A stretch of 64,000 nucleotides of DNA from Nannocystis pusilla (GCF_026626665.1 NZ_JAPNKE010000002.1:4441168-4505167), one strand, 5' to 3'. Counted from the first letter of the stretch, positions 23,143 to 34,265 are shown. Notes: generated by a model not told the origin, from the letters alone. Translations and numbers: made by a program.

Positions 23143-23655
23143 TCACAGACAGTCGATCAGGCCGTCGTAGATCGAGCGGTCGCTCCGCGGTAACGGTGCG
23201 TCGAGCGCCGAGGGCCCCGCGAGCGCGGACAACAGCTCCTCGAGGGTCGTACCGTGGGCCAGCGGCGTGGGGCAGCGCCAGAACTTCGGCACGACCGTGA
23301 TCTCGCCGGTCGCCGGATCGATCTCCTCCTCGCTGGCGGCGAACACCCACACGCACGTCCCGATGCGGCCGCTGGCCTGGTGCACCGAGCAGCGATAACG
23401 CAGCGACTCGATGTTGCTGTAGTCGCCTTCACAGAAAGTGTCGCCGCAGATCTCGTCGAAGCCCCGCTTCAACTGCGAGAGCATCGAGAACCACGCGTCG
23501 ATCTGGGCCTCGCCCTGCACGTAGTCCGACGCATCGACGTACTGCGGGGCGTCCTCCCCGCGCGTCGCTGCGGGAGCCGCGAGCGGGAGCGACGCCGCGA
23601 GCAGCAGCGAACGACAGGCAGCCGACGGGGAACGGATGGTCTCGCTATTCGCCAT
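23143..23655 (-). CDS. Secreted Cys-containing protein of unknown function
   Basis: A 170-residue exported protein. The start at 23655 is chosen because AGGAG lies seven bases upstream and a signal peptide follows (SLLLAASLPLAAPAATRG). The open frame continues upstream to 23985, but that part is not protein-like. The mature part has paired Cys (ICGDTFCEGDY, RYRCSVHQ, RIGTCVWVFAA, FWRCPTP) and ends YDGLIDCL. I do not recognise the family. No operon partner is evident. Confidence 0.75.
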   Translation of the reverse strand: MANSETIRSPSAACRSLLLAASLPLAAPAATRGEDAPQYVDASDYVQGEAQIDAWFSMLSQLKRGFDEICGDTFCEGDYSNIESLRYRCSVHQASGRIGTCVWVFAASEEEIDPATGEITVVPKFWRCPTPLAHGTTLEELLSALAGPSALDAPLPRSDRSIYDGLIDCL

Positions 23656-23925
23656 GGAAGACTCCTCTTGAGCATGGGCGTCGCCGCGGACGCCGACGAG
23701 CACAGCCGGCGGACAATGGCCTGTCGGGTTCCGGGTCGACCCGCGCGCAGGCACCTCGAAGCCGTCACTAAGGGCGGCGCTTCGGCCGCGGACGAGCGGG
23801 CAGAACGAGGCGGCGAGCGGCACATGGCGGCCCGGAGACCGCGTCGTGAGGGACAACCTCGGCGCGCATCGTGCAGGGGGCGTTCGGCGGCGCATCGCGG
23901 TCGGCGAGCGGCCGGTATGAACATA

Positions 23926-23939
23926 TGTCCTTTTGGACA
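23926..23939. repeat. Perfect TGTCC-TTTT-GGACA palindrome
   Basis: An isolated perfect copy of the dispersed dyad, extended to ATGTCC-TTTT-GGACAT. It lies in the 23656-24478 gap between divergent genes, the only other contents of which are the 82-bp array and unassigned sequence. Confidence 0.8.
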
Positions 23940-24136
23940 TCTCGTTCGATACACCGAGGCCGCTTCGTCCGCGCCGGGCACTCACCTCCTGCCCTCGCGT
24001 CGCTCGCCTGCGCGTTCGCCGGCGCCGACGCTGCGTGCTTCACCGGCGGCGATCGGCCGCGGTCTCGAGATCGCCGCCCGCGCCCGCCGCGCTCGCCGCC
24101 CCCGCGCGTCGGCGCGCGGCCCCGCGACGAACCACG

Positions 24137-24384
24137 AATGACAGTACGCCGATGTGTGCACGATCGAGATGGCCGCCGCTCTGGCGCCGCGATCCCGACC
24201 TCCACGTTTCCGCGCCAGAATGACAGTACGCCGATGTGTGCCCGATCGAGATCGCCGCCGCTCTGGCGCCGCACTCCCGGCCTCCACGTCGCGGCGCGGG
24301 AATGACAGTACGCCGATGTGTGCACGATCGAGATCGCCGCCGCCCTGTCGCCGCGATCCCGACCTCGACTTCGCGGCGCGAGCG
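24137..24384. repeat. 82-bp tandem repeat, three copies, just before a kinase gene
   Basis: Units start at 24137, 24219 and 24301 with aatgacagtacgccgatgtg and abut without spacers. The first half of the unit is almost invariant; the second half varies. The last copy ends about 95 bases upstream of the pseudokinase start, so the array lies in its promoter region. Repeated regulator binding is possible but unproven. Confidence 0.88.
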
Positions 24385-24478
24385 TGCGCAACCGCGACGC
24401 GCCGGTATTGAACGAGGGTCACCGGCTGCCCGCGACGACCGGCAGCGGACGCGGACTCGGGCGGCGCCCGCGGAGGTC

Positions 24479-26059
24479 ATGTTACCCTCGGACGTTCGTA
24501 CGGATCTGCCGATGGACAGCTTCGCAGCCAGTGCGCCCGACGCGTTCGTGGCCTCTGACCCAAGGGACATGTCCCCGGGGACATTGATCGACGGGCGCTA
24601 CCGAATCGTCGCGGCGATCGGCGAGGGCGGCATGGGCGCCGTGTACCTCGCCGAGCACGCCGAGGTCGGGCGCCAGGTGGCGATCAAGGTCCTGAACCCC
24701 GAGCCCAGCGCGCGCGCCTCGATCGCCCGCCGCTTCCGCGCCGAGGCGTGCAAGGCCGGGTCGCTCGGCCACCCGCACCTCGTCGAGGTGTTCGACGCCG
24801 GCGCGCTGCCGGACGGCCGCCTGTTCGTGGTCATGGAGCACCTCGAGGGTCGCAACCTCGCCCACGAGCTCGAGGAGGTGCTGGTGTTCGACGCCGACCG
24901 CGCGTGCGTGCTCATGCGGCAGGTCGCTCTGGCCCTCGCGGCGGCCCACGGGGCGGGGATCGTGCACCGCGCCCTCAAGCCCAGCAGCGTGATGGTGGCG
25001 ACCCAGGGAGGCGACGAGGTCGTCAAGCTGCTCGACTTCGGGCTCGCCGCCAAGCTCGCGCTGGGCGGCGAGTCGGGCGAGCACTCGGAGGCCGGCGCTC
25101 ACTCGAGCCCGGCCGACTACATGGCGCCGGAGCAGGCCACGAGCGTCGCGGCGACGCCGGCCATGGATGTCTACGCGTTCGGCGTGATGCTCTACGAGCT
25201 GCTGTCCGGCTCGCTGCCGTTCACCGCCAGGCACGCGTTCGAGCTGCTCAACTTCAAGCTGCTGCACCCGGCGCCGTCGATCGACGCCCGCCGCCCCGGC
25301 CTGCCCCCGCGCCTCGTGCGGCTGATCGCCGACTGCCTCAGCATCGATCCCGCCGCGCGCCCGGCCGACGGCGCGGCGCTGGTGCCTCGCGTCGACGCGG
25401 TGCTCGCCGACCTGCGCCGCCAGGCCCCGCTCGCGGCGGAGGACATCGCCGTGAGCGCGACGCCGCAGCGCCGCCGCGTGTGGCCGGTCGTGCTCGGGCT
25501 CGGCGCGGCGCTGGCGGCCGGCATCGCGTTCGTGGCGTGGCCGTCGGAGGCGCTCGAGGAGCCCGCCGCAGCGGCGCCGGCCTCACCGCCGCCTGCGGCC
25601 TCGCCCGCGCCGCCCGAACCGCAGCCGGTAGCCGTGGCTCCCGCGGCACCGGCCCCCGTCGTCGCCCCGCCGCCCTTGCCGGAGCCGACGCCGCGGAAGC
25701 CTGACGCGGGCATCAAGCCTTCGACCCGCCGTCCGTCGCAGGATCCGGACGCGGCGGCTCTGCCGGGCGCAGCGGGGACTTCGGAGTCGGCCGGCCGCGG
25801 CGAGGAGCACCTCACGCCGCGCTGCGAGCGGATCCGCAGCAAGGCGACGGAGGCCCGCCGCACGCAGCGGTGGAGCGTGCTGCGCGACCAGAGCCGCCGC
25901 CGCGAGTGTTGGGCCTCCGAGGTCGAGGCGCGCAAGCTCCAGACCAAGGCGGCGATGGAGCTCGGCGACTTCTCCGGCTGCCTCGACTTCGGCGCGCAGC
26001 TCCCCGACCCCGAGGTGCAGGGGTGGCTCAAGCTGTGCAAGATCCGCTCGCAGGAGTGA
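24479..26059 (+). CDS. Transmembrane Ser/Thr kinase homologue lacking the catalytic Asp (predicted pseudokinase)
   Basis: A 526-residue Hanks-fold protein. The Gly-loop IGEGGMGAVY, VAIKVL (K70) and LLDFGLAA (D186) are intact. The catalytic loop reads HRALKPSS instead of HRDxKxxN, with Ala165 for the catalytic Asp and Ser170 for the metal-binding Asn. Phosphotransfer should be lost while nucleotide binding may remain. One membrane helix (VWPVVLGLGAALAAGIAFVA) is followed by a Pro/Ala-rich linker and a small Cys-containing C-terminal domain outside the membrane. The ATG at 24479 has GGAGG very close; an ATG at 24512 is an alternative. A perfect copy of the dispersed palindrome (24570-24583) encodes part of the N-terminus. 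Confidence 0.9.
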   Translation: MLPSDVRTDLPMDSFAASAPDAFVASDPRDMSPGTLIDGRYRIVAAIGEGGMGAVYLAEHAEVGRQVAIKVLNPEPSARASIARRFRAEACKAGSLGHPHLVEVFDAGALPDGRLFVVMEHLEGRNLAHELEEVLVFDADRACVLMRQVALALAAAHGAGIVHRALKPSSVMVATQGGDEVVKLLDFGLAAKLALGGESGEHSEAGAHSSPADYMAPEQATSVAATPAMDVYAFGVMLYELLSGSLPFTARHAFELLNFKLLHPAPSIDARRPGLPPRLVRLIADCLSIDPAARPADGAALVPRVDAVLADLRRQAPLAAEDIAVSATPQRRRVWPVVLGLGAALAAGIAFVAWPSEALEEPAAAAPASPPPAASPAPPEPQPVAVAPAAPAPVVAPPPLPEPTPRKPDAGIKPSTRRPSQDPDAAALPGAAGTSESAGRGEEHLTPRCERIRSKATEARRTQRWSVLRDQSRRRECWASEVEARKLQTKAAMELGDFSGCLDFGAQLPDPEVQGWLKLCKIRSQE

Positions 26060-26113
26060 CGGTCTCCCCGCCCGGCGGAGCATCCGCGCCTCACTACAAT
26101 GACTCTTGGGACA

Positions 26114-26212
26114 TGTTCCGGTCGACATGTCCTGTTCGCCATCCTATTCTCCGCGCGGCCCCCACGCCCCGCTCGACCGGGAGCCCGAGGACATGTCCTC
26201 ATCGACATGTCC
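26114..26212. repeat. Two tandem pairs of the palindromic repeat in a convergent gap
   Basis: TGTTC-CGGT-CGACA (26114-26127) runs directly into TGTCC-TGTT-CGCCA (26128-26141). TGTCC-TCAT-CGACA (26194-26207) runs into another TGTCC. The cluster lies between the stops of the convergent pseudokinase and DUF1501 genes, a position suited to a bidirectional transcription end. Confidence 0.65.
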
Positions 26213-26223
26213 TCGAGTTCATT

Positions 26224-27447
26224 TCACGCGACGACCCGCGCCGCCTCGCCGCGAGCGCCGAACAGGCGCAGGTCCTCGCCATCCGCGACGTCGAGCGGGT
26301 ACAGCGCCTCGCAGGCCTCGGCGATGCCGGCCAGGCGGCGCAGCTCTTGATGGACATGCTTGGGCTCGATGCGCACCCCGCCCTCGCGGACCGCGAGGGT
26401 CGCAGGGTCGACGGCCAGGGCCTCGTGGCGCTCGTTCGTCGCGCCGACGACCCGCCCGCCCGCGATGCCCTTGCCGAGCGCCAGCACGCTGGTGACGGGC
26501 CCGTGGTCCTTGCCGCGCAGCGCGTTGTAGTGGGAGGTGCGGCCGAACTCGGAGCTCACCACGATCACCAGGTCGTCGGCGACGCCCTGGCGCTCGGCCT
26601 CCTCGCCGGCGAAGTCGACCGCCGCCAGCAATTGCGCGAGCAGGGGCCCGTGCTCGGCGTCGTGATCGACGTGCGTGTCGAAGCCGTCGAGCTCGAGGTT
26701 GACCGCCACGCTGACCCCCGCGCGGAAGGCCGCCAGCGCCACCTGGACCTGGCGGATCAGCGGATTGGGCCCGTCGTCGAGGGTGGGCAGCCGCCGCTGC
26801 AGCGCGCGCATCCTCGGCGCCCGTGCGCGAGGCGTGGATCGTGCCGAGCGGCCCGCCGAAGCGGATCGCGTCGGCCCGCGGATCGACGCGGTCGAAGTTC
26901 TCGGCGCGAGCCGGCGCGCGCACGTCGGCCATGCGGGTCGGCGCGACCATCCCGCCCGTCTCCTCGTAGCCGCCGAAGCTGAGGAAGCCGGCCTCGCGCG
27001 CGCCGCCGTGGATCGCGGCCACCAGCGCCGCGAAGCTCGGCGCGTCGTCGCTGCGCCGGCCCGACCACACGTGACGGGCGCCGTCCTCGTGGCCGAGGGT
27101 GCCGACGTCGACGCCGTTGATCACCAGCAAGCGGCGGTCGTGCTTTTCGAAGAAGCGGCGGAACCCGGCCAGCGGGGCGTAGCGGATCCCGCTCGCGGTG
27201 GTGGCGATGTCGCGGGCGAGGAACGCGGCGTTGACCGCGTCGCGGTCGCCCGGGCCGGCCGCGCCCTTCGGATCGCACAGCGAGGTCGGATCCCAGCCGC
27301 CGCGGGCGCTGATCGTCAAGAACCGCGGGCCGCGGTAGGTCTCCGCCAGCGGCGGCAGGCCGCGCGCGCCGGGGCGGGCGAGCGCGTCGAGGGAGGCGAC
27401 CGAGAGGCCGGCAAACGAGGCGAGGCCGAGGAATTGCGACGATCCAT
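26224..27447 (-). CDS. DUF1501-family exported protein (two frame breaks)
   Basis: DUF1501 proteins are sulfatase-fold proteins, usually exported by the Tat route. After an ATG with AAGGAA upstream, MDRRN reads one base off into FLGLASFAGLSVASLDALA, a Tat-like signal; the break is near 27430-27440. The middle part has TISARGGWDP, LLVINGVDVGT, HVWSGRR and FLSFGGYEETGG. A second break near 26800-26820 leads into LDGFDTHVDHDAEHGPLLAQ, VIVVSSEFGRTSHYNA and KDHGPVTSVLAL, which are the conserved C-terminal marks. It usually pairs with a DUF1800 gene, which is absent here. It is the last gene of a minus-strand run that may begin with the sigma factor at 31486. Confidence 0.8.
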
Positions 27448-27488
27448 GGTGCTGATTCCTTTGTCGTGAGTGCCTGGGACCGAGATCG

Positions 27489-28343
27489 TCAGATCCCCTT
27501 GAAGCTGTTGAACTTGTTGAGCGGCAGCGCCGGGTTCAAGGTCTTGTACGACCCGTCGGTGCCGGTGTGGCGGCGGTCGAGCTGGAAGTAGCGCTTGGTG
27601 CCGAGGCCGGAGATCGAGCTGCCCTCCTTGCCGTTGGCGTTCCACCAGATGTAGCCGACGAAGTTCGACCAGGTCTTGAGCTCTTGCGTGATGCCCTCGA
27701 TCCACTGCGCGCGCTTGCTGCCGTCGGAGTCGAAGGGCAGGCCGACGTAGCCGATCTCGGGGAACAACTTCTGCCGGCCCTTGCTGTCGTAGGTCTTGAC
27801 CTTGGCCAGGAACGTCTTGGGGTCGACGTACGACGTCGCCGCCTTGCCGCCCGAGCCCCACGAGTTGCCGTACATGTCGACGCCGAAGAAGTCGCCGACG
27901 CCGGGGTCGTAGGTCGCGTAGGTGCCGAGGCCGCCCGAGTTCTCGGTCGCCTGACGGGTCAGCACCGGGCCGCACTTGATCCGCGCGCGGATGTCCGCGG
28001 GCAAGCCCTTGATCATGTCGAAGTACAGCTTGAAGTGCGCCTTGTACTGCGAAGCGGTGAAGTCGCCCTCGGGCTCGTGGCGGTCGGTCAGCCACAGCGT
28101 CGAGATCCAGCCCGGCAGGTCGAGGAGCCGCGTCCGCAGCGCCTTGATCTTGTTGGTGTCGCCGTCGAGCTTGGTCGAGGCGAAAGGCTGGCCGCCGACG
28201 TCCTGCATGTATTTGAACCGCGGGTCGTCCCACGCCGGCAGCATCCCGTCCGAGTTGGGGAAGATCCGCATCCACTCGTTCTTGGCCAGCTTGGGCTTCC
28301 AGTAGCCGATCTCGTCCTTGACGATGGTCGCGCCGATTTTCAT
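27489..28343 (-). CDS. GH26-like TIM-barrel glycoside hydrolase candidate
   Basis: A 284-residue protein. Segments fit a retaining TIM-barrel hydrolase of the mannanase (GH26-like) type: WLTDRHEPEGDF with a candidate acid/base Glu (90 or 92), FFGVDMYGNSWG, the candidate nucleophile Glu196 in LFPEIGYVG, and NFVGYIWWNANG. There is no signal peptide, which is odd for a polysaccharide-degrading enzyme. The start may be set too late, or export may be unconventional. The ATG at 28343 has GGAG upstream. It lies 44 bases after the metzincin gene and 41 before the DUF1501 gene, so co-transcription is likely. The substrate is not determinable. Confidence 0.6.
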   Translation of the reverse strand: MKIGATIVKDEIGYWKPKLAKNEWMRIFPNSDGMLPAWDDPRFKYMQDVGGQPFASTKLDGDTNKIKALRTRLLDLPGWISTLWLTDRHEPEGDFTASQYKAHFKLYFDMIKGLPADIRARIKCGPVLTRQATENSGGLGTYATYDPGVGDFFGVDMYGNSWGSGGKAATSYVDPKTFLAKVKTYDSKGRQKLFPEIGYVGLPFDSDGSKRAQWIEGITQELKTWSNFVGYIWWNANGKEGSSISGLGTKRYFQLDRRHTGTDGSYKTLNPALPLNKFNSFKGI

Positions 28344-28387
28344 AAAAAACTCCGATCTGAACTGCGAGGTGAAGCGCGCCGAACGAA

Positions 28388-29324
28388 TCAGTAGAGCGCG
28401 CGCAAACCGGCGACGTCGCCCTCGCCGAGGGTGGATTCGCTGTCCTGGCACGGCCCGTTGATCGTCGGGCTCATCGTCAAGTCGCCGTGGCTGCTCTCGC
28501 CGACGTGCCCGAGGCCGAAGGTGTGGCCGCGCTCGTGCGTCATCACGGCCTTGACGCTGAACTGCTCGAACACGAGACGGAGCCGGGGCTCGTGGTCCAG
28601 TCGTGGTCGGCCTTGTTGAGCTGCACGTCGCCCTCCTTGGCCACGCCGCCGGAGAACCACACGCACGCGGTCGCCAGAGTGCCCGTGGGCAGGTCGCCGA
28701 ACGAGACCACGTTGACCCCGTCGGACGTGAGACAGTCGCCGCTGCTGTTGATGTTCGCGGCCTTGCTCTTGCGCCCGAGGTACTCGTGCGACGCCCCGAC
28801 CTCGTCCGCCAGGCCGCAGCTGTTGTGACTGCCGGTGATGTTCGACGTCGCGGCCTCGATCGCCGCCTCCGCCGCGTCGACGTCGAGCTCGCTCGGGGTC
28901 GAGCCGGCGTGGAAGTACCAGCGCAGCTTCGTGTCCCAGCGCCAGCCCGTGTGGATGTAGGCGTCGTCCGAGCACGGATCCAGCGCCAGCAGCTCCTCCG
29001 GCGGGCCGGCGGAGATCCGGTCGTCGACCAGCTCTTCGAACACGACCTCGCCGTCCGCGGTCGTGTGCAGCATGAACTGCCGCGTCGTGCCGTCGGCGTA
29101 CAAGGTCTCCGACCACACCGAGGTCCCGGGCGGCGGCGGCGTCGCTACCAGCCCTTCGAGCTCGTTCTCCATTCTTCGTGCTCCGCCGCGACGTCCACTC
29201 CCACGTCGCTGTTCGGCGCGTCATCGTCATCCGGCACGGCCTCGCCCTCTTCGACGCAGCCGATGGCGAGGAGCATGGCGAGCAGGGGCAAGTCGAGAGT
29301 CTTCGTGGTGCGCATGCGAGTCAT
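28388..29324 (-). CDS. Metzincin-type zinc metalloprotease lipoprotein (two frame breaks)
   Basis: The ATG at 29324 follows AGGAG and opens a lipoprotein signal (LPLLAMLLAIGC). An acidic stretch (PDDDDAPNSD) follows, then a one-base break near 29160-29175 into MENELEGLVATPPPPG. The domain continues through WDTKLRWYFHAGSTPSELD. After a second break near 28575-28600 it ends with FSVKAVMTHERGHTFGLGH, the HExxHxxGxxH zinc site, and LTMSPTI, a plausible Met-turn. This places it with matrixin-like metzincins anchored at the surface. Neighbouring GH26-like and DUF1501 genes suggest a secreted hydrolase cluster, perhaps for prey or polymer degradation. Confidence 0.82.
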
Positions 29325-29452
29325 CGCGCTCTCCTGATGTCGGTGGAGTTCCCGACCCCGCCCGGCTTGTCTCACCGCCTCGACGATTTTTTTCGCGCGC
29401 GCCCGCGAGCGGGTGCGTCCCGTCCTTCACACCGATCGCGGGCAGCCCACGA

Positions 29453-30797
29453 TCACGGAGGCAGCGACACGCGCCGCGCCCACCACGAGCGCTCGGCGTA
29501 GTTGCCGTACTTCTCGCTGCCGACGAGGGTCAGGCACGAGCCGTCCTCGCTCGCCGCGATCGCCAGCGCCGCGCCGGACGAGGCCCCGCGCTTCATCACC
29601 CACTGCTCGGCGCCGTCGTCGGCGTAGCGCGCGGCCCACGGCTCGCGGTCGACGGTGCCGGCCGCGAACACCCCGCCGCCCGGCGCCGGCACCAGCGCGA
29701 ACACTGCGTCGCGCACGAGCTCGGCGCGGCCGAAGTACACGTCGGCCTCGGCGCCCGGGAGCGCGTGCTCCCACGCGATCGGACAGGCTGTCGCGCAGCC
29801 CGGCTCGACGCGGGCCAGCCACGCCGACGAGCGCATGGACGGATCCTGGCGATAGCCGGCCACGATCACGTCACCGCCGTCGACCGGCAAGAGCGCGAGG
29901 ATCCCCGCCGCCTCGACCTCGCACGTGCACGCGACCGCGCCGTCGCCCAGGGCCACGCGGCGGAGCCACGCGGTATAGACGTCGCCGCCGGGGAGGTTCC
30001 AGGTCCCGCCGATCGCCACCTCTTCCCCCGCGAGCGCGATGGCCTGGGCGATCGCCGGCGAATCGAAGGCGGCGTCCGGCGTGAACGGCTCGGGCGTGGC
30101 CGGCCACGCTGCCGACCACGCGCCGCCGAGCGACCCGGCGCGCTGGTACCAGATGTTCTCCTGGCGCTCGCCGGCCAGTAGCAAGGTCGTGGCGTCCGGC
30201 ATGCTCGCGCCGCGCAGCGAGTGGATCTGCAGCACCAGCCTCGGCCTCGCCGACCACGCCGCTGCCGTCGATCGCCACTCGCCGGAGGTGCGGGCTCGAC
30301 TTGACCGTCACGGTCTCGTCGTCCGGGTCGCGCCGCGAGTAGACGACGAGCAGCTCGTTCGCCGCGGGGACGAACAGGCGCGCCCACAGATCGGTGTCGT
30401 CGTCGACGCTCGGGCTCTCGGTCGCGTCGACCGTATGCGACCACACCTGCTCGCCGGCGGCGTCGAGCCGCAACGCCCGCAGCTCGAGCGGCGCCGCGCT
30501 GGTGAAGCCGACCACGAAGGCCCCGCCGTCGTCCGCGAGCGCGACGGCGGTCGCCTTGCCCGGCAGCCCCAGCGGTCGCTCCCATACGGCACAGCTCGCT
30601 GGCTCGCCGGACGTCGGCTCGGTCGCCGCGGTGGTCGACGGATCGGTCGCGGTCCCGTCGTACCGGCAGACGCCCGCCTCGCAGCGTCCCCCGGCCATGA
30701 GGTCGCACGACCCGTCGTCGACGCACTGAAACGGCGGCGGCGCGCAGCCGCCCGTCATCGTCGCTGCGATCGCCCACGCAACCGCCTGCCCGCGCAT
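29453..30797 (-). CDS. Lipoprotein with propeller-like repeats (one frame break)
   Basis: A surface lipoprotein of about 447 residues. The N-terminus MRGQAVAWAIAATMTGGC is a lipobox. A short Cys-rich part follows (CVDDGSCDLMAGGRCEAGVC), then repeats of a strand-rich kind (TAVALADDGGAFVVGFTSAA; LFVPAANELLVVYSRRD; AIALAGEEVAIGGTWNLPGG; VIVAGYRQDP; VFALVPAPGGGVFAAGTVD), which look like beta-propeller blades. The frame changes near 30225-30240 between GSGVVGE and LVLQIHSLRGAS. It lies 29 bases after the sigma factor gene, so it may be a direct target or partner of that factor. Confidence 0.75.
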
Positions 30798-30826
30798 GCG
30801 CCGAGTGTCGCAGGCCGGTCGGGCGC

Positions 30827-31486
30827 TCACAAGCCGCGGGCGACCGGCTCGCCAAGGCTGAGCTCGGCGATCGACGCGACCCAACTATCGAGGCCCTCGA
30901 GCAACAAGGTGCGGTGACGGTCGAGCCCGGGGATGTCGGCGATGGCTCGCTCGAGCGCCTGTCGGGCCCGCGACACGCGGGTCGTGACTGTGCTGAGCGG
31001 CACACCGAGGGCCTCGGCGATCTCGCGGTTCGACATGCTCTCCCAGTAGAACATCTGCAGCACCATCTGGGCCTCGACCGCGAGCAGCAGCGCGCGCAGG
31101 AGCAGCCGCTGCTCCTCGTACATCGCCACCACGCGGCTCGGCGTGGCCGCGGCGTCGCCGGTGCGCAGGTCGTCGAAGTCGAAGGTCGCCGCGGCGCGCG
31201 ACTGGCTGCGGATGTGGTGCAGCAGCTGGTTGCGGGCGATGCCGAAGAGGAATGCGCGGAAGCTGGTCCGCTCGCGCAGGTTGGCGATCGCCGTCGTGCA
31301 CGCCAAAAACGTCTTCTGCGTCAGGTCCTCGGCGTGGCTGCCGGCCTTCAGGTCGAAAAAGCGCAGGACGCTGGCGTAGTGGCGGCGGGCCAGCGCGTCG
31401 CCGGCCTGCGAATCACCGGCGCTCCACGCCTTGAGTATCTGGAAGTCGCGTAGATCGAAGTCGTCGCGCTCCGGGCCGCCGCGCAT
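30827..31486 (-). CDS. RNA polymerase ECF-type sigma factor
   Basis: A 219-residue sigma factor. Region 2 is RRHYASVLRFFDLKAGSHAE then DLTQKTFLACTTAIANL. Region 4 is MVLQMFYWESMSNREIAEAL then GVPLSTVTTRVSRARQALER. It heads the minus-strand series of lipoprotein, metzincin, GH26-like and DUF1501 genes and starts only 20 bases from the divergent kinase gene, so the two probably share control. No anti-sigma factor is recognisable next to it, unless the following lipoprotein acts so. Confidence 0.92.
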   Translation of the reverse strand: MRGGPERDDFDLRDFQILKAWSAGDSQAGDALARRHYASVLRFFDLKAGSHAEDLTQKTFLACTTAIANLRERTSFRAFLFGIARNQLLHHIRSQSRAAATFDFDDLRTGDAAATPSRVVAMYEEQRLLLRALLLAVEAQMVLQMFYWESMSNREIAEALGVPLSTVTTRVSRARQALERAIADIPGLDRHRTLLLEGLDSWVASIAELSLGEPVARGL

Positions 31487-31506
31487 GCGAGGGGCATGAT
31501 CGTCGA

Positions 31507-32959
<1,453 letters not shown>

Positions 32960-32982
<23 letters not shown>

Positions 32983-33706
32983 TCGCGCCCTCGCGCTCGG
33001 CCTCGCGGCGGTCCTCGGCCTCGCCTCCGGCCCCGCCCGCGCCGGCGGCGAGCCGTTCCTCGTCGATCGGGCCGCGCGCGCCCACTACGACCGCGCCGGC
33101 CGTCACGCCGAGAAGGGCGACCTGCGCCGCGCGGCCTCCGAGCTCGACGCCGCCTACGCGATCGAGCCCCACCCCGAGCTGCTGTTCATCCGCGCCGAGC
33201 TGCGCCGGCGGCTCGACGAGTGCGACGCTGCGGTGGCGCTGTACCGCCAGTTCATCGCCACCAGCCCCTCCGAAGCCGCGACCCGGCAGGCCCACGACGG
33301 CATCGCGGCGTGCACGCCGGCCGCCCCCGATCCGCTGCCCGACCCGCTGCCCGAACCCCTGCCCCCGCCCACGCCTTCGCCCGAGCGACCGCCGTGGCAC
33401 CGCGACGCGGCCGGCGGCGTGCTGCTCGGCTTCGGCGTCGCCGGGGTCGTCGCGGCCACCGCCCTCGCCGGCGCGGGCGGATGGGCCTACCAGGACGCGA
33501 CGCACCAGTATCTGCAGAGCGATTATCAACAGCGCCGCGGGCAGGCCCTCACCCTGCAATGGGCCGCCGGCAGCGCCGCCCTGGTGGGCGCCGCCCTGCT
33601 CGTCGGCGCGGCCCTGCGCTACCGCGCCGTCCGCCACCGCGAGCGCCGCCTCGGCGCCTGGCTCTCGGGACAGGGCGCCGGCCTCGTCGTCGGCGGCCGC
33701 TTCTGA
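32960..33706 (+). CDS. Exported TPR-like membrane protein, coupled to the upstream kinase
   Basis: A 248-residue protein starting inside the end of the kinase gene. The signal peptide (ALALGLAAVLGLASGPARA) leads to about two tetratricopeptide-like units (HYDRAGRHAEKGDLRRAASE, LFIRAELRRRLDECDAAVAL). A Pro-rich linker and two hydrophobic segments follow (GVLLGFGVAGVVAATALAGA and AAGSAALVGAALLVGAAL). This layout is common in myxobacterial proteins encoded next to kinases. A role as an accessory sensor or anchor is inferred from the overlap. A decayed copy of its last ~80 bases lies at 34079-34164. Confidence 0.8.
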
Positions 33707-33786
33707 GCGCCGCTGACACGTCCACCGGCGCCAGTTTTCACGCATGACCTTTTTGGACAGGTACACACGCCCGTCTCGGCGCCTCG

Positions 33787-33935
33787 CCGCGCGAGAATCA
33801 CAGAATGTCCCTCGGGACATGTCTCGTCCACGCCCGGCCCTCGCTCCTCGCCGCCATCCGCCGCGCGAGGATCACAAAATGTCTCTCGGGACATGTCTCA
33901 TCCCCGCCCGGCGCTCGCTCCCTCGCCGTACCATC
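33787..33935. repeat. 74-bp tandem repeat carrying the palindrome
   Basis: Two units start at 33787 and 33861 with ccgcgcgag. The first carries a perfect TGTCC-CTCG-GGACA (33806-33819), the second TGTCT-CTCG-GGACA (33880-33893). This shows the palindrome being copied as part of a longer unit. The 33707-34265 gap contains no gene that I can support. Confidence 0.8.
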
Positions 33936-34078
33936 CGACGCGCGCGTCTCACCGCACCATCGGCCCGCACGAATCTCACCACCTGGCTCTCTGAACATGT
34001 CCTGCAGCCGCCCCCGTGAGCGCTTCGGAGCCCCGCCGAGCCTCCGCCGGCGGTCGCCCGGCGATCGCTTTCAAGCCC

Positions 34079-34164
34079 CGCCGCACCGTCCGCCGACGCG
34101 AGCGTCGCCTCCCTGGCTCTCGGGACAGGCCCGAGCCTGCTCGTCGGCGGCCGCCTGGGAGCCG
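34079..34164 (+). repeat. Decayed copy of the 3' end of the TPR gene
   Basis: This stretch resembles 33625-33706, the end of the preceding gene. Shared cores include cctggctctcgggacagg and gtcggcggccgc. Small indels put it out of frame and it has no start. It appears to be a partial duplication, comparable to the LRR remnant at 3105-3211. Confidence 0.55.
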
Positions 34165-34265
34165 CCCGCCGGCGCGTCGATGGTATCCTCGCCGCCGACC
34201 TCCATGCCGCTGCCGGTCTCCGCGTCCGTTCTGCCGCCTGCCCATGACGCCTGGAGAGCCGGCCG

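Noticed and set aside
23656..23985. Longer start for the secreted protein gene at 23143
   Set aside because: The added residues are Arg/Pro-rich and unlike protein, while the start at 23655 has a good ribosome site followed at once by a signal peptide.
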